The notes beneath the pieces were generated by a model. The model was not told the origin of the DNA. It did not search any database and saw only the letters and a program-made list of their open reading frames with translations. Shown in pieces: positions 1 to 11,046 of a stretch of DNA of 64,000 bases. Made by a program: the position numbers and the translations under genes. The stretch covers positions 496,001-560,000 of the forward strand of contig NOKP01000021.1 of NCBI GenBank assembly GCA_002682825.1. Reading direction: 5' to 3'. The stretch is from Neonectria sp. B-13. Taxonomy: Eukaryota > Ascomycota > Sordariomycetes > Hypocreales > Nectriaceae. Within the stretch, counting starts at the first letter, position 1; each line of letters begins with the position of its first letter.

Positions 1-20
1 ATCAGCAACCTCTACGAAAT

Positions 21-2612
21 GTGGAGGGTGGAGCAGAAAGCCCCGAGTCACAGCAGCATCGAGATGAGGGAGACACGGACGACACAGCCACGGCGACCAG
101 AAACGACCAGTACCACACCGCGTGCTTCAATTGTCGCGCGTCGAGACAAAAATGCGACAGAAAGAGCCCCTGGTACGTTATATTGGACACGAATGCTTTT
201 GAGTGAACCATTGTTGAATCGAGACTTGTACAGTTCACGTTGTATTGCACAACGTCGTTCATGCCGATTCCCGGCTCACTCCAACCGAGGTCGCAAACAA
301 GGGAGTACCAAGTAAATATCTCTCGTCAATCTCACTGATACTGTCTTGGGTGTTACTAACCACTCAGAAGTAAGCCTGATACAGTAGAAAAGCTACTGTC
401 GCGCATCAACGAAAGTGCCTTTCGCGATGAGGCCATCGCCGCCATCATCAATTCCTCCCTTCCAAGCCCCAATCCTACCTATTCTTCATTGACTACGACA
501 TCAACACAGCAGCAAGCTCTTCAACGCTTCCCCGTCTATGGTACCAACTGCACCGGTGCTGCTAGTCATCCTGCTCCCGTGTCTATCCATGTTCAGGCTC
601 AGACCCTCAATGAAGTGGCCGTCGAAGCCGGAAGGCAAGAGTCTCTGGTCTCACCTCTGCATATCGTGGCCGCCGCCATCACGGCGAACTCGGAGCCTAA
701 ATGTGATGGGCTGGGCACTCAGATGACTCTCCAGTCTGGTCGGATAACCAGCATGGCCCCTATCAAGGACAGGCTTACGAAATATTTCGGTACGATCAGA
801 GTTTTTCGATAGATGCATTCAGCTTCAGCTAACTCAACCAGCTTCACATACAGCCCAACAGAGAGACTGGGAGGTATTAGCTACTCAATCAGTCGATTGC
901 CCGTTTAAGTTAGAGTCGGATACTTGCGACCCTGTTACGTCTCGGCTGATTGACGAGAAGGATGCGTCGCTATACTTCCAATTGTGAGTGTTAATCGTTT
1001 CTTTAAACACGACCGTGCTAGTTGTGAACATGTGTCCGTTGCGGACTCTGTGGTCAACAACGCAGACTAAGAGATGACTCTTCTAGGTTCTTCAAGATAC
1101 GCAACCCACTTGTGGGCCTCTTAGATGTTACGCTGCATACGCCGAACTATGTTTATTCGGCGTCATTCACCCTATTCTCCGTTATTTGTGCCCTCGGGTG
1201 TGCTATTTCGATACGTCCTCGTGATCGAGCTCTGTACCCGGTGCTGGTCTCATTAGCCACTGGCAACATCAAATGGTCCATTGCCACTTCCGTCAAGTCT
1301 CTGGAGATCATTCAGGCCATCATCAACATGCAGTTTTGGGCGCCTATTTGCCCCAGGCAATCCGATGACCCTTACTGGCTGAACTTGAGCCATGTGAGAA
1401 GACAGCACCCCTCTGTGTGAATAACTTGAATACTAATGCATGGCAGGCTGTACAAGTGGCAAGGGAGATGGGAATTAATAGACCCACCAGAGTCGCGGAA
1501 CATGTTAAAACCACTTCACCAGATGCGTGTGAGGATGTCAGGGAGCGACTGTTTCGCAACTACGAGAGGACATGGCTGTACACTTTCATTGCAGACAAGA
1601 GCTTCGGCATCATCACTGGACGCTCACATTGCGTTGCATGGAATGAGATGCCTACGTGTGCCTCTGAATGGTGGAAGAAACCAATGACAGAACCTCTAGA
1701 TCGCATGATTAGCGGAATCATTGAAATAAGAGGGCTGCTGGTAAGTGTATGTTTCACATGGCGCCCTCTCTAGACTGACACGGGCACCACCCAAATAGCT
1801 TCAAGCCCATGAGAGACGGAGACAAATAGAATCGACACCAACGTCGATCCTGAACTGGCACTCAGAGGCTTACCGTATTCTTACTCAAACGCGTAGTGCC
1901 CGATGTGCACCCGATGGCCTTCCCTCTGCAACATTCCTTCCAATTCTGGCCTTTTACATGGATCACAGCCTTTTGGTCTTGAACGCCCAGGCTTTACGAG
2001 ATGTAATGGCTGCCGACGAATCCACCACATCGACTACAATCTTGGCAATCTCACGAAGAACTATTGAAGTCGCAAGTCGGGCCCTCGATCTTGTGTTAAC
2101 AGACCGAACGATGTCTGAGCTATTGTTGGGCTTCCACAATAACCAGCACATCATGATATGCCACGCGGCCACGGAGATTCTGCGAGTAAGTTAATATGTG
2201 ATTGTTGGACAGTATGATCGCTGACGTTGAGCTCTAGGCCATCAAACGAGGAGGTCTGACGCTAGGAGAAATATCCGAAGCGGCAGACAAAGTGATCGCG
2301 ATTCCGAAGCATCTGGAACGTATCACACAACTACTTCCAGCAACATCAGCAGCGCATCTCTATCTTGATCTTGCTCGCTTTTTTGCTTGTCAAGTCGACG
2401 CAATCACAACCACGACGAACTTTGAGGCGATCCGCGAGACCATCGACCAAGGTATTTTCTCTGGCGACTGGTGGAGAGCAGCTGATGCTGGCTTGCCTGA
2501 TCTCGCTACTTGGCTGGACATGGGTTACCTTGGCTCTGAGCAACCGATCTTAGAGTATAACGACCTTCACAACACGTACGATTCCGGCATAAATCAGTTT
2601 ATGTTTTCTTGA
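21..2612 (+). CDS. Zn2Cys6 transcription factor with fungal-specific TF domain
   Basis: This is a nuclear DNA-binding regulator. The model is join(21..172, 234..311, 368..789, 842..983, 1087..1393, 1447..1740, 1799..2185, 2238..2612), giving 718 residues with all phases closing. Splicing of the first intron creates a full binuclear cluster with spacing C-x2-C-x6-C-x5-C-x2-C-x6-C from residue 35 (ACFNC, RQKC, then CSRC and RRSC). The large middle region (about residues 260-560) resembles the fungal_trans regulatory domain, with segments such as LFFKIRNPLVGL and AREMGINRP as seen in ARO80-like regulators; that subfamily is an inference. The start at 21 is the first ATG before the cluster, but the window begins only 20 bases upstream, so an earlier start cannot be excluded. 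Target genes are unknown; the neighbouring MFS transporter is a candidate only by position. Confidence 0.88.
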
Positions 2613-3051
2613 ACGGCTGGTCAATGGTGGCGGCCTACTATGGGAGGATGGAAAAGCAAAGCACAAGGCCAAAAGGCGAAGCTTCAACATTGGTGGTATC
2701 TATTGAACAGGCTTGAACTCAACATCATATCGCTTGTAAATATACTTTCATGATTTCTTTGGGTTATTTTATGAGTCAACCCCTGTCGGGTCCTAGATAA
2801 AGGATGAAGCCGTTGAACCCTCTGATTTGGCCGAATCAAGCAGTTACCTCAAGATGAAATATTTATCGCCAATGGAGCTTACTGTCCAGAACAGGCGGTC
2901 TCCATGTTGAAGATAACACGCATACTATGATACACAATTACGATTTCGCTTGACTTCATTTCATCGTCAAAATGCCAAGTAGTAGCTGAACATACAAGCA
3001 TTTACAGTGTTAGATAGTGTGAAGTAGCTACAACCCGCAACCGATCCCCAG
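2613..3051. other. Convergent 3' intergenic region, no gene seen
   Basis: This stretch lies between the ends of the zinc-cluster gene and the MFS gene. I see AT-rich 3' flanking sequence and no supported coding region. Confidence 0.6.
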
Positions 3052-4425
3052 TTACACCTTTTCCCATTTAACACACTTGAGCGCCCACAATGTTCTTTGC
3101 CCAGATCCCTCCTTTTCGTTGCTGCTTTCCTCCGAAGATGTATTGGTCACATCATCATTCCTCCGGCCTCGGCCGATCTGCCATCCGCGCAGAACAAGCA
3201 TGCATAAAGACGCAGCAATGAACATGAAACCGGTAAACAGTTGTGCAACCAGATAACTCCCTGTGCCAGTATATATCTCCAAAGCGATAGGCTCGCTGAA
3301 TGTCGAAGGAATGGCCATTGCCACCCAAAGAATACTTAATCCAGAAGGAAGATTCTCCATGCCCATGACTTCCACAAGGACCGGCGCTGCATTGACCCAG
3401 AATACACCAGCTGAGAGTCCCACAACGAGCGCGAACAGAATCAGCACTCCAAAAGTCTTGGCATTAACCCAGATGACCAGCGATGAAACGCCTGTCACAA
3501 AGGTCATCAAGAACGTGATGTTGATGCGACCGAACCTATCGCTTAGCCATCCGAGACAGGGCCGACCAATAGCCTGACCCAGCATAAAGAGCGCTGGAAT
3601 CATTGAAGCTTGGGAAGAGTTCAGCCCGATCACGTTTGCATAATTTGCAAGGGTGAAGATAAGAATGAAATAGCCAAGCATGCTAAAGGCACCAAAGGCT
3701 AATATTAGGAGATATTCCGTCTTCTTGAGGAGAGTGGTGTCGAAAGCTAGCCGTCGTGCGTGTGTCGACCCATACCGGGTCTTTATGAGGAGGATGCAAG
3801 CAATATTTGCCACGGCAGAGACAATGGCCAGGATGCGATATGCCCAATCCAAGCTCATATTACGGATCATCGATCCAACGGCGAGTGAATAGGCAAAGCC
3901 GCCGAGTCCTGCGCCCGCGATAGCGATGCCGTTGGCTAAGGCGCGTCGCTTTGTGAACCATTGAGAGATGATGCCATAGGACGGTAGAAAGAGTAAACCC
4001 ATTCCAATGCCAAAGAGCACTCCCTGCGACAGAAATAGATGCCAGATCTTCGTCGAAAGGCTTGCGCAAACGAGACTGACGGACTGAAGAATAGCGCCGA
4101 TGAACATAGTTGGTCTTGTTCCCAGCTCCCGTGTCATGATAGTGACCAACGGCGAAATGAGCAAGGTGACACCAATGCTCAGAGAACCGACAGTGGCGTA
4201 CATCAGTGCAGTTGCACCAGGGAATGTACCCTCCTTCAGGTAATGAGCCAAGAATACCGAGTAAGCGGCACTGATCCCCCAAGAATGGCCATTGACGATG
4301 GCCACGGATGTCGTAACAACCCACCCATAGCCCCCATCTGGGGCCGTGGCAGATGGAGATGGGTTTCGTGGGGGTTCTACACCTGCAGAAGGCGTAACGC
4401 GGACCTCCTCTTCCATGGCTATCAT
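3052..4425 (-). CDS. MFS transporter, monocarboxylate (MCT/MCH) family
   Basis: This is an intronless gene of 457 residues for a 12-helix plasma-membrane carrier. Near the N-terminus the motif APDGGYGWVVT is the conserved entry to helix 1 of the monocarboxylate porter family, which in fungi includes the MCH proteins and the riboflavin carrier Mch5. Further family signs are the inter-helix segment QWFTKRRALANGIA after helix 4 and GRPCLGWLSDRFGR between helices 8 and 9. The N- and C-terminal tails are short, hydrophilic and cytoplasmic. The substrate cannot be read from sequence; monocarboxylates or riboflavin are family-based guesses. A second ATG three codons later (4416) is an alternative start. 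Confidence 0.9.
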   Translation of the reverse strand: MIAMEEEVRVTPSAGVEPPRNPSPSATAPDGGYGWVVTTSVAIVNGHSWGISAAYSVFLAHYLKEGTFPGATALMYATVGSLSIGVTLLISPLVTIMTRELGTRPTMFIGAILQSVSLVCASLSTKIWHLFLSQGVLFGIGMGLLFLPSYGIISQWFTKRRALANGIAIAGAGLGGFAYSLAVGSMIRNMSLDWAYRILAIVSAVANIACILLIKTRYGSTHARRLAFDTTLLKKTEYLLILAFGAFSMLGYFILIFTLANYANVIGLNSSQASMIPALFMLGQAIGRPCLGWLSDRFGRINITFLMTFVTGVSSLVIWVNAKTFGVLILFALVVGLSAGVFWVNAAPVLVEVMGMENLPSGLSILWVAMAIPSTFSEPIALEIYTGTGSYLVAQLFTGFMFIAASLCMLVLRGWQIGRGRRNDDVTNTSSEESSNEKEGSGQRTLWALKCVKWEKV

Positions 4426-6448
4426 TGTAAGAGAGATATCGAAAGAGGGTAGCTGGGCTTTTGTTTTCGGGAGCTCGACGTTTATGCTTGAGTCACCAGG
4501 ATGTTATGAGAATTCGCAGTAGTAACATTTTACGCTGGCTTAAGCTACATGTAAGGGACCTGACTTAAAGTACGGACCGTCGGGAGCTCGACGAATCTTG
4601 AACAGAATTAGCATTTGTCACCAAGGAGCCCATTTACCGATTGAAAAGCAATGGTATTTCCGTAGAATGATGGCCGAGCTAATTCCATGCATTGGAAAGG
4701 GCAGTTGGGCACAGACAGGGGTACATTAGTAAAGGCCGGGCGTCGTAAGCCGGCGCCAAGAGTGCGATTCTACTCCCCGATCCGGGGCCCACCAACAACA
4801 TGAAAAGCGGCCTCTGGTCTTGAACGCCGCAGCCGAGCTATGCCGGTTTACTTTTACGTAACGGTATTTGAGTCACGCGGTGAAGGGGGATGATACGTGG
4901 CAAATGAGTGGAATGGTGACGAGCTCGGGGCTACCATGTAGCTATCCCAAGGGTGTAACAAGGCGATCATGATGATCGAGGCGAGTACGCGCACAATGGA
5001 CATCTTCCAATCGGTAATCCTCATTTGCACGTACGAAAGGTAGAAGAGATTTTACGTTATTGTGCGGAAAGGGATTGCTTTTCCCATGAAGAGGTGGAGC
5101 ACAAAGTGGACAAGTCGGTATACGGCATTGACACCCGACGCTGAGTCCGATGTTGGTTCCGGACCGTGTTGGTCCTAGTATGAGACCGACCTCTATTCCG
5201 ACCCCAATGTCCAATTCTTTGCCCATTAGGGATGTAACCCTCCTCTTTCGGTGTTTGTGCCACTAAGACTGTTGCAAGCTAAATGCTGGATGTTTTAAGG
5301 TACACTACTGACAATTCCCTTGCCACCAGATCAGGGAACAGACCCAATGCTTTAGTCCAGTTAGCGCAGGGATACTCTACAAATGCCCTTCACTTGATGA
5401 ATTCAATTCTACGGTTATTGTAGTATCTGAGGTATTCTTAAGATTTCAGCTGCCCACGGAGCATACGAAAGGATCTCGTACACATCATTCCCTTGCCAAC
5501 ATAGGAGCAAATAACATTCCAACACTAATTTGCCCAGAGTCAAAGATCGTACGATTGAAGTAGTAGATCTTGTGCCGAAAAGTAGCAGCGGCATTTTACA
5601 CGGGAGTTCCCGTACAATAATGCAACCTTGGACGCGATCGCCAACCGCTTCCATAACACTGGCTGCTCCATGAACCCGTGCTACAGGGGATTTTGGACAC
5701 GAAGAGGGCATCAACGAGACGAAACAGTGGAACATGAAACAGAATATCTCGAGAGCCTATCAATGCTTTCATCAAATGATAAGATCGTCGTCTTGCACTC
5801 TGTAGATCGTTTCTACCTTGACGATGTATTGGCCTCAAGTCGTCATGGTGATGTGATCTGCTCGAGCGCCTTTTGAGGGCGGAAGCTGAGGATTGATACC
5901 GGGTTTTGGGGAAACAGGGCATATGTTGAGATCGATCTGTTAGGAAGTTGACTACATGAAGCTTAGGCCGAAGACATAGCGCCGGTGGCTATCTGCGTAC
6001 AAGAGATTTAGGCCAGAGCTTTACCGAACGATTACTTGAGTGTTGACCACAGCTCCCCAATAACGGGACAAGCTAGTCGCGGGTGAATTGGTCTAGCATC
6101 CATGAGTAAGCCGTTGGGTGGACTACCCACATGTCGATGGACTACCCGCTCACGCAGCTGCAATCCAAGGTGAAACATTAAGCGTGGTCTGACTCGGAAA
6201 GGTTGATTGGCCATCAATATCTAGGTTCTTGGACCTTGACAAAGCACCCATCAACCTTAGACAAAGGATCCTGAGCGTTTTTCTTCTCGTAAAAACATAT
6301 CAACATCCGGAGTCTAAATTTAAAGCGCGCCATACCTTGGGGTCGTATTACATGTTCGATGTGACGTGAGGTTTCCTGTCGGCACGAAGCCGTCTCCACA
6401 TCTCCATGCACATCAACCGCAACGGCATCGAGTCTAGACTGTGATATC
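4426..6448. other. 2 kb intergenic region, no gene seen
   Basis: This stretch holds the promoters of the MFS gene (minus) and the TPR gene (plus). All reading frames are short, low in plausible codon use and without recognisable motifs. I found no RNA gene or repeat. Confidence 0.55.
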
Positions 6449-6458
6449 TATATAAATA
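6449..6458 (+). promoter_or_regulatory. TATA box of the TPR gene
   Basis: The sequence TATATAAATA lies about 107 bases upstream of the ATG at 6565 and is followed by a CT-rich stretch, a common fungal core promoter arrangement. Confidence 0.55.
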
Positions 6459-6564
6459 CCGCTCTCTGTCCGTGTAATAAAATTTTTGTGTGCTTAACCA
6501 TCTCTCTGAACTTTCTTTCAATCTTCTTTTGGCCTCGACGGACCAATTTCAATACTTTCCCAAT

Positions 6565-8361
6565 ATGGCACTCAGCTTGGAGAAAGCAGGCAAAGTCCCC
6601 GCCAATTACCCTTACTACGATCTAGGCTACCACAGGCGAGCAATTGGCACTGCATCTGCCGACGCTCAGACGTGGTTCAACCGAGGTCTTGTCTGGGCCT
6701 ACTCGTTCAATCACAGAGAAGCGGCTGCGTGCTTTGAAGAGGTCATCAAGCACGATCCCAACTGTGCCATGGGCTACTGGGGCGCCGCGTTTGCTTCAGG
6801 CCCCAACTACAACAAGATCTGGATGGCCTTTGATGAGAAGGATCTCAAGTGCTCGCTCCAGAAATGCTACGACTACTCTCGGAAAGCAAGGGAGTTAGCA
6901 CACAACGCAACTCCTGCCGAGCAGGCTCTCATCGAGGCTCTTCAGCACCGCTTCCCTAGCACAGAGGTCCCTTCTGACTTCTCTCCCTCTGTTGTCGCAT
7001 ACGCCGATGCTATGAGGAGAGTTTATCACGAGTTCGGCAAAAATGACCTGGATCTCATTACCCTGACTGCGGATGCGATGATGAACACGGCGCCGTGGCA
7101 ACTCTTTGAGAGTTCAACGGGCAAGCCCAATTTGTCGACGCCAGTTCTAGAGATCACAGATATCCTTGAGGGTGGACTCAAACTACCCGGGGCTTTTCTT
7201 CACCCCGGAATCCTCCACATGTACATTCATCTGGTTGAGATGTCTCAAACTCCGGAAAGGGCCGTGATACCAGCTGATCATCTGCGCAACCTCGTCCCTG
7301 ATGGAGGTCATATACACCACATGCCCAGCCACATCGATCTCCTGGTTGGAGACTACCGCCGGGCTCTTAACACCAATATAAGAGCTACGATTGCCGATGA
7401 TATGTACTATGCACGAGAGGGAGGAGAAAACTTTTACTCCTTTTATCGCATGCATAACTACCACTCATTGATCTACGGTGCGATGATGGCCGGCCATTCA
7501 AGGGCAGCGCTAGAAGCTGTTGATCGAATGGAAGCGACCATCACAGAAGACATGCTCCTCATTGAGTCACCTCCCATGGCATCCTGGTTGGAATTCTTCA
7601 AGTCCGTCCGAGTACACGTTCTCATTCGATTTGGAATGTGGGAAGTACTGAAGAGTCTGCCTATCCTGGAAAATAAAGACTTGTACTGTGTGACGGTGGC
7701 TATGACCTACTATGGAAAGGGTATTGCCTACGCCGCCACTGGTGACGTTGAGGAAGCCGATCGACAACGAGAGCTTTTCCAAGAGGCTATCCAGCGAGTT
7801 CCTGATACCAGATTGGCCTTTCCCAACAAGGCCGCAGATGTTCTTGGAGTGGCTACAGCTATGCTCGACGGAGAGATTGCGTACAGGCGCGGCCACTATA
7901 CAATGGCATTTGATAGCCTGAGACTTGCAATTGAGCGCGACGATGCTCTGGCGTATGCGGAACCTTGGGGCTGGATGCTCCCTACTCGGCACCCATATGC
8001 AGCTTTGTCCTTGGAGCAGGGACATGTTGAGCAGGCAGCCCAGGCCTATGCTGAGGATCTTGGATATGATGACAAACTTGCCAGGGCCCACCAGCATCCT
8101 AACAATATTTGGGCGCTTCACGGATATTACGAATGCCTTGTGCGTCTTGGTCGGACAGCGGAGGCGCGGATCATCAAGAAGCAGCTTACTATTGCTGGTG
8201 CTGCAGCTGATATTCCGGTCGAGTCATCGTGCTTCTGCAGGCTGGACACAGTGAAGCTGAATGGGAAGATGAATGACGAAGTGAATGCGCACGTTAATGC
8301 GCACATCAATGGCAAGGTGAACGGGGAGCCGAACGGTGCGAAGCGCCATTGTTGTCAGTAG
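6565..8361 (+). CDS. TPR domain protein
   Basis: This is an intronless gene of 598 residues for a probably cytoplasmic protein. The first part, with WFNRGLVWAYSFNHREAAACFEEVI, has the helix-turn-helix pattern of a tetratricopeptide repeat. Further repeats appear in the C-terminal half, for example AYRRGHYTMAFDSLRLAIE and LSLEQGHVEQAAQAYAEDL. Fungal proteins of this layout form a conserved family without an assigned reaction. The middle holds many His residues (HMYIHLVEM, HIHHMPSHIDLL), which might bind metal; this is inference. The C-terminus ends in a degenerate Asn-rich tract (VNAHVNAHINGKVNGEPNG) that looks like expansion of a 4-residue unit. The start at 6565 is preferred over an in-frame ATG at 6490 because of its context (caatATGGC) and the position of the TATA box. 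Confidence 0.85.
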   Translation: MALSLEKAGKVPANYPYYDLGYHRRAIGTASADAQTWFNRGLVWAYSFNHREAAACFEEVIKHDPNCAMGYWGAAFASGPNYNKIWMAFDEKDLKCSLQKCYDYSRKARELAHNATPAEQALIEALQHRFPSTEVPSDFSPSVVAYADAMRRVYHEFGKNDLDLITLTADAMMNTAPWQLFESSTGKPNLSTPVLEITDILEGGLKLPGAFLHPGILHMYIHLVEMSQTPERAVIPADHLRNLVPDGGHIHHMPSHIDLLVGDYRRALNTNIRATIADDMYYAREGGENFYSFYRMHNYHSLIYGAMMAGHSRAALEAVDRMEATITEDMLLIESPPMASWLEFFKSVRVHVLIRFGMWEVLKSLPILENKDLYCVTVAMTYYGKGIAYAATGDVEEADRQRELFQEAIQRVPDTRLAFPNKAADVLGVATAMLDGEIAYRRGHYTMAFDSLRLAIERDDALAYAEPWGWMLPTRHPYAALSLEQGHVEQAAQAYAEDLGYDDKLARAHQHPNNIWALHGYYECLVRLGRTAEARIIKKQLTIAGAAADIPVESSCFCRLDTVKLNGKMNDEVNAHVNAHINGKVNGEPNGAKRHCCQ

Positions 8362-8953
8362 GTGTGTCAGTTAAAAGTAGGTAGGTAAAACATGTGGAGA
8401 GAATGGCCATGGATCTCCCATCGGATGAGCTATCATCAGTAAACAAATAGAAGCAATGCGTTTGAGCTTTGGCGTTTGCTTTCTCGGAGATTGTCTATGT
8501 CTGAGCCTAGTGCCTTGGGGTTGCCGTGGGCTTGTCACATAGGGCTAGAGAAAATGACGGAAAGACGCTCTCGAAGATGTGACTCTTCTGTGCCTTGTTT
8601 CTCTTTCTTCTCTAGCACAGTTCTACCGATGATTCAATTGGACTAGAGATATAGATAGGTAGTCCGGTAGGACCGCTGCTTCGGTGACTTTCTGCCTGCT
8701 GCTCTGCCTGTTTGCATGTTTTCCTACATTGGCCCTGATGGGTACCAAGCTGCTTTGTGTTCCCTGCTGTGATGTCTTTCTGCAACGGATAAATGTCAAG
8801 CGGATGACCGGTTAATTTTATGACATCCAACCATATTGACCGGTTTAACTTCGCACCAACTTGTCGGGCGCGTTCTTCACCATCCGAAAAATATCCCAGA
8901 CGTTCCCTGCCAATATTTTGATATTCAGTGTCCGAAACATCACATTCAATCCG
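8362..8953. other. Intergenic region, no gene seen
   Basis: This is the 3' flank of the TPR gene. I see no supported coding region or RNA gene. Confidence 0.55.
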
Positions 8954-9127
8954 ATGGAGCCGACCGACCTAACACCAATGCAGCCTCTAAAGCACAAGAG
9001 CAATGCTTGCGATGCATGCAGAGCCCGCAAAACCAAGGTAACGTGCCCTATCCAACACGCCGGTGGTGCGTCCAATCAGCAGGCAGTTTTGACTAGTCAA
9101 TGTGCAAATGCTGATGACCTTTCGTGA
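8954..9127 (+). pseudogene. Zn2Cys6 transcription factor 5' fragment
   Basis: A reading frame from 8954 encodes a short N-terminus followed by SNACDACRARKTK, the first half of a zinc-cluster domain. The next cysteine is displaced: the frame reads KTKVTC rather than the expected KTKC. A GT after AAG at about 9032 could be a splice donor, but no acceptor I tried restores the second half of the cluster. Downstream there is only non-coding and repeat-like sequence up to the WD40 remnant. I call it a truncated relic; a highly diverged live gene is less likely. Confidence 0.4.
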
Positions 9128-9492
9128 ACAAGGGGCATGTGGCGTGCAGAAGACTATCTAGGATATCCTGCACTTCTGGCCTAGTGGCCAGGGAAGGTTG
9201 CGATCCGCACCCATGGGCTCCTTCATTCGAGCTCGTGTTCGGTCTAGTAAAGCTGCTATAGGATCTTGAAGTCAAGGTCTGAGGTCAAGATCTGAGGTCG
9301 TTGAGAAGAATCCCAGAGGGCTGCTCGGGCTGCTAGCAGAGATAGAAGGGGTCTGCCGACTTAGGTGTTGAGAGCTTTAGGATCCTTAGCCCAAGCCCAG
9401 CTTAACCCAGCTCCAGAATCCTCAGCCCAAGCTCAGCAACAGCTGAGATTGGAGCAGTAGGAGCTCAGCTCTAGAAATAGAAGTGGCTTTTA
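9128..9492. other. Low-complexity stretch rich in CCCAGCTC-type words
   Basis: Between the zinc-cluster fragment and the WD40 remnant, words such as atccttagcccaagccca and atcctcagcccaagctca recur (9380-9445). In one frame this gives a Gln/Ala/Pro-rich string, perhaps a decayed coding repeat. No intact gene is present. Confidence 0.4.
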
Positions 9493-10247
9493 GTGTGCTT
9501 GCGTTTCGTCTCTGAGTATATTGGTATCAATCACCTCGCGTTCTCGCCGGATAATCATCTAGTCGCGTCTGCCGCGACTTACAGGACTGTGAGACTATGG
9601 AACGCAGCAAAAGGAGAGTCACTTCGCCTTGAAGTCCATTCGGAAAATGTCCCTCTCGTATTCTTTTTATCAGACGGACCGCTGCTCGCTTCATGTTCTA
9701 CTGACACCACAACCAGGCTTTGGGATGGAGTGACGGGAGCGGCATTGGCTCGCTTGAAGGCCATTCGGGCGCAGTCACTCATGTTACCTTCTCAGCAGAC
9801 AATCTCTTGATGGCATCGTGCTCCGCGGATTCGGCAATACTTCTTTGGGACCTCGCAACACAAGCGGTATATAGAACGCTCAGAAGCAACTCAGGCGCGG
9901 TCAACTCCATCGCATTCTCATCAGGTGGCGAACACGTTGTGTCTTGCTCAGACGACGCCATAATCAGACTCTGGGGCAAAACAGGAGCTGCGCATGGCAT
10001 AATCAAGTGCGCCGCGGTTCAGATCAACTCTGTCGCATTCTCGCCAAACAACCGGCTGGTGGGATCTAGCTCAGCCGACGAGACTGTCGGATTCTGGGAC
10101 TCGGAAACCAAGTCTGCCCGACGTTTACTCGAAGCCTATGTACTGGTTGGCAAGTCTACTTCTCCAGCTGTGGTCGATACATTGAGACTGACAGAGGGGT
10201 TTTGGTCCTCGATTCATTTTCTACCTTTTCGCCTTCTCTTTCATTGA
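9493..10247 (+). pseudogene. WD40-repeat protein remnant with a frameshift
   Basis: Two overlapping frames together encode about five WD40 blades. The first frame (9493-about 9760) has FSPDNHLVASAATYRTVRLW and LASCSTDTTTRLWDG. The second (from about 9757) has LEGHSGAVTHVTFSADN, SCSADSAILLWD, SCSDDAIIRLWG and SSSADETVGFWDSET. The switch falls around 9750-9765, in the middle of a blade, so a one-base indel is the simplest reading. Blades of this type with the GHSGAV lead are usual at the C-terminus of fungal NACHT/NLR (HET-like) proteins, but no NTPase domain remains upstream. Missing 5' part and frameshift both point to a dead gene fragment. Confidence 0.7.
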
Positions 10248-11046
10248 CTTGTCTATGTGTTCTCTTTTATCCCAGGCTTCGCTGAGGAAGGATATGAAGA
10301 ATACCATTTAGCTTCCTGATGAGTATCATGCAACCGCTATGGCTACTCAAGACAAGGCGATAATAATGAAACACTCATCTAGGAGAATCTCGCTTACTTA
10401 TTTCTAATTTGTTCATTATGACTTATGAAGATACAGCCGGTCTCAGATGGGAGGACCAATGCCTTGTCCTATTCTATTGTTGAAATATCAGTGCTTAAAC
10501 TTGTACGTATGCCAATAGGTATTTTCTGTTGCAAACTATTATCCTCTTGCCAAGCGTTCTTTCTATCTCTTCTCTACTCTGAAAGGATTAATTGACCGAA
10601 GTGTCCTGCTCGTCTCAACTTCTCTACCCCTTAATGAATCTCAGATACGATTCCGTGTCGGTATGGTTCGAATTCTGACTAAATGAACGGTCTGGTCTAA
10701 TTAGGCTCTCAAAACTCGGATCGCACCACGCTCAACGAGAATGTCTAACATTTGTCACGTATGGGGCAACAAGCAATCTCGTGACTGTGTTTCATCATAA
10801 ACGTTCTCATCGGGGAGAACTCGGTCATGAAACTTGAATCTTATGGAAATGTTTTGCATGGCTTTAAAGAGCGACTGAGTTGATATGTGTTAAGTGGACC
10901 ACGGCATGTGACCATAAAGCCTTGAAGAAAGAAACTCATAGATTTGCATTTAATTTAATATGATATATTTCTTTGCATAAGCATTGACTTTTTACTCGCC
11001 TTTCTTAATCTATTATTAAAAGGTTAGTTATACTATTATAATAAAA
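10248..11046. other. Intergenic region, no gene seen
   Basis: The sequence becomes AT-rich toward the F-box gene. A B-box-like GGTTCGAATTC occurs near 10665, but no A box or cloverleaf accompanies it. No gene is supported. Confidence 0.5.

Noticed and set aside
10640..10690. B-box-like GGTTCGAATTC suggesting a tRNA
   Set aside because: No A box, acceptor stem or cloverleaf could be drawn around it.
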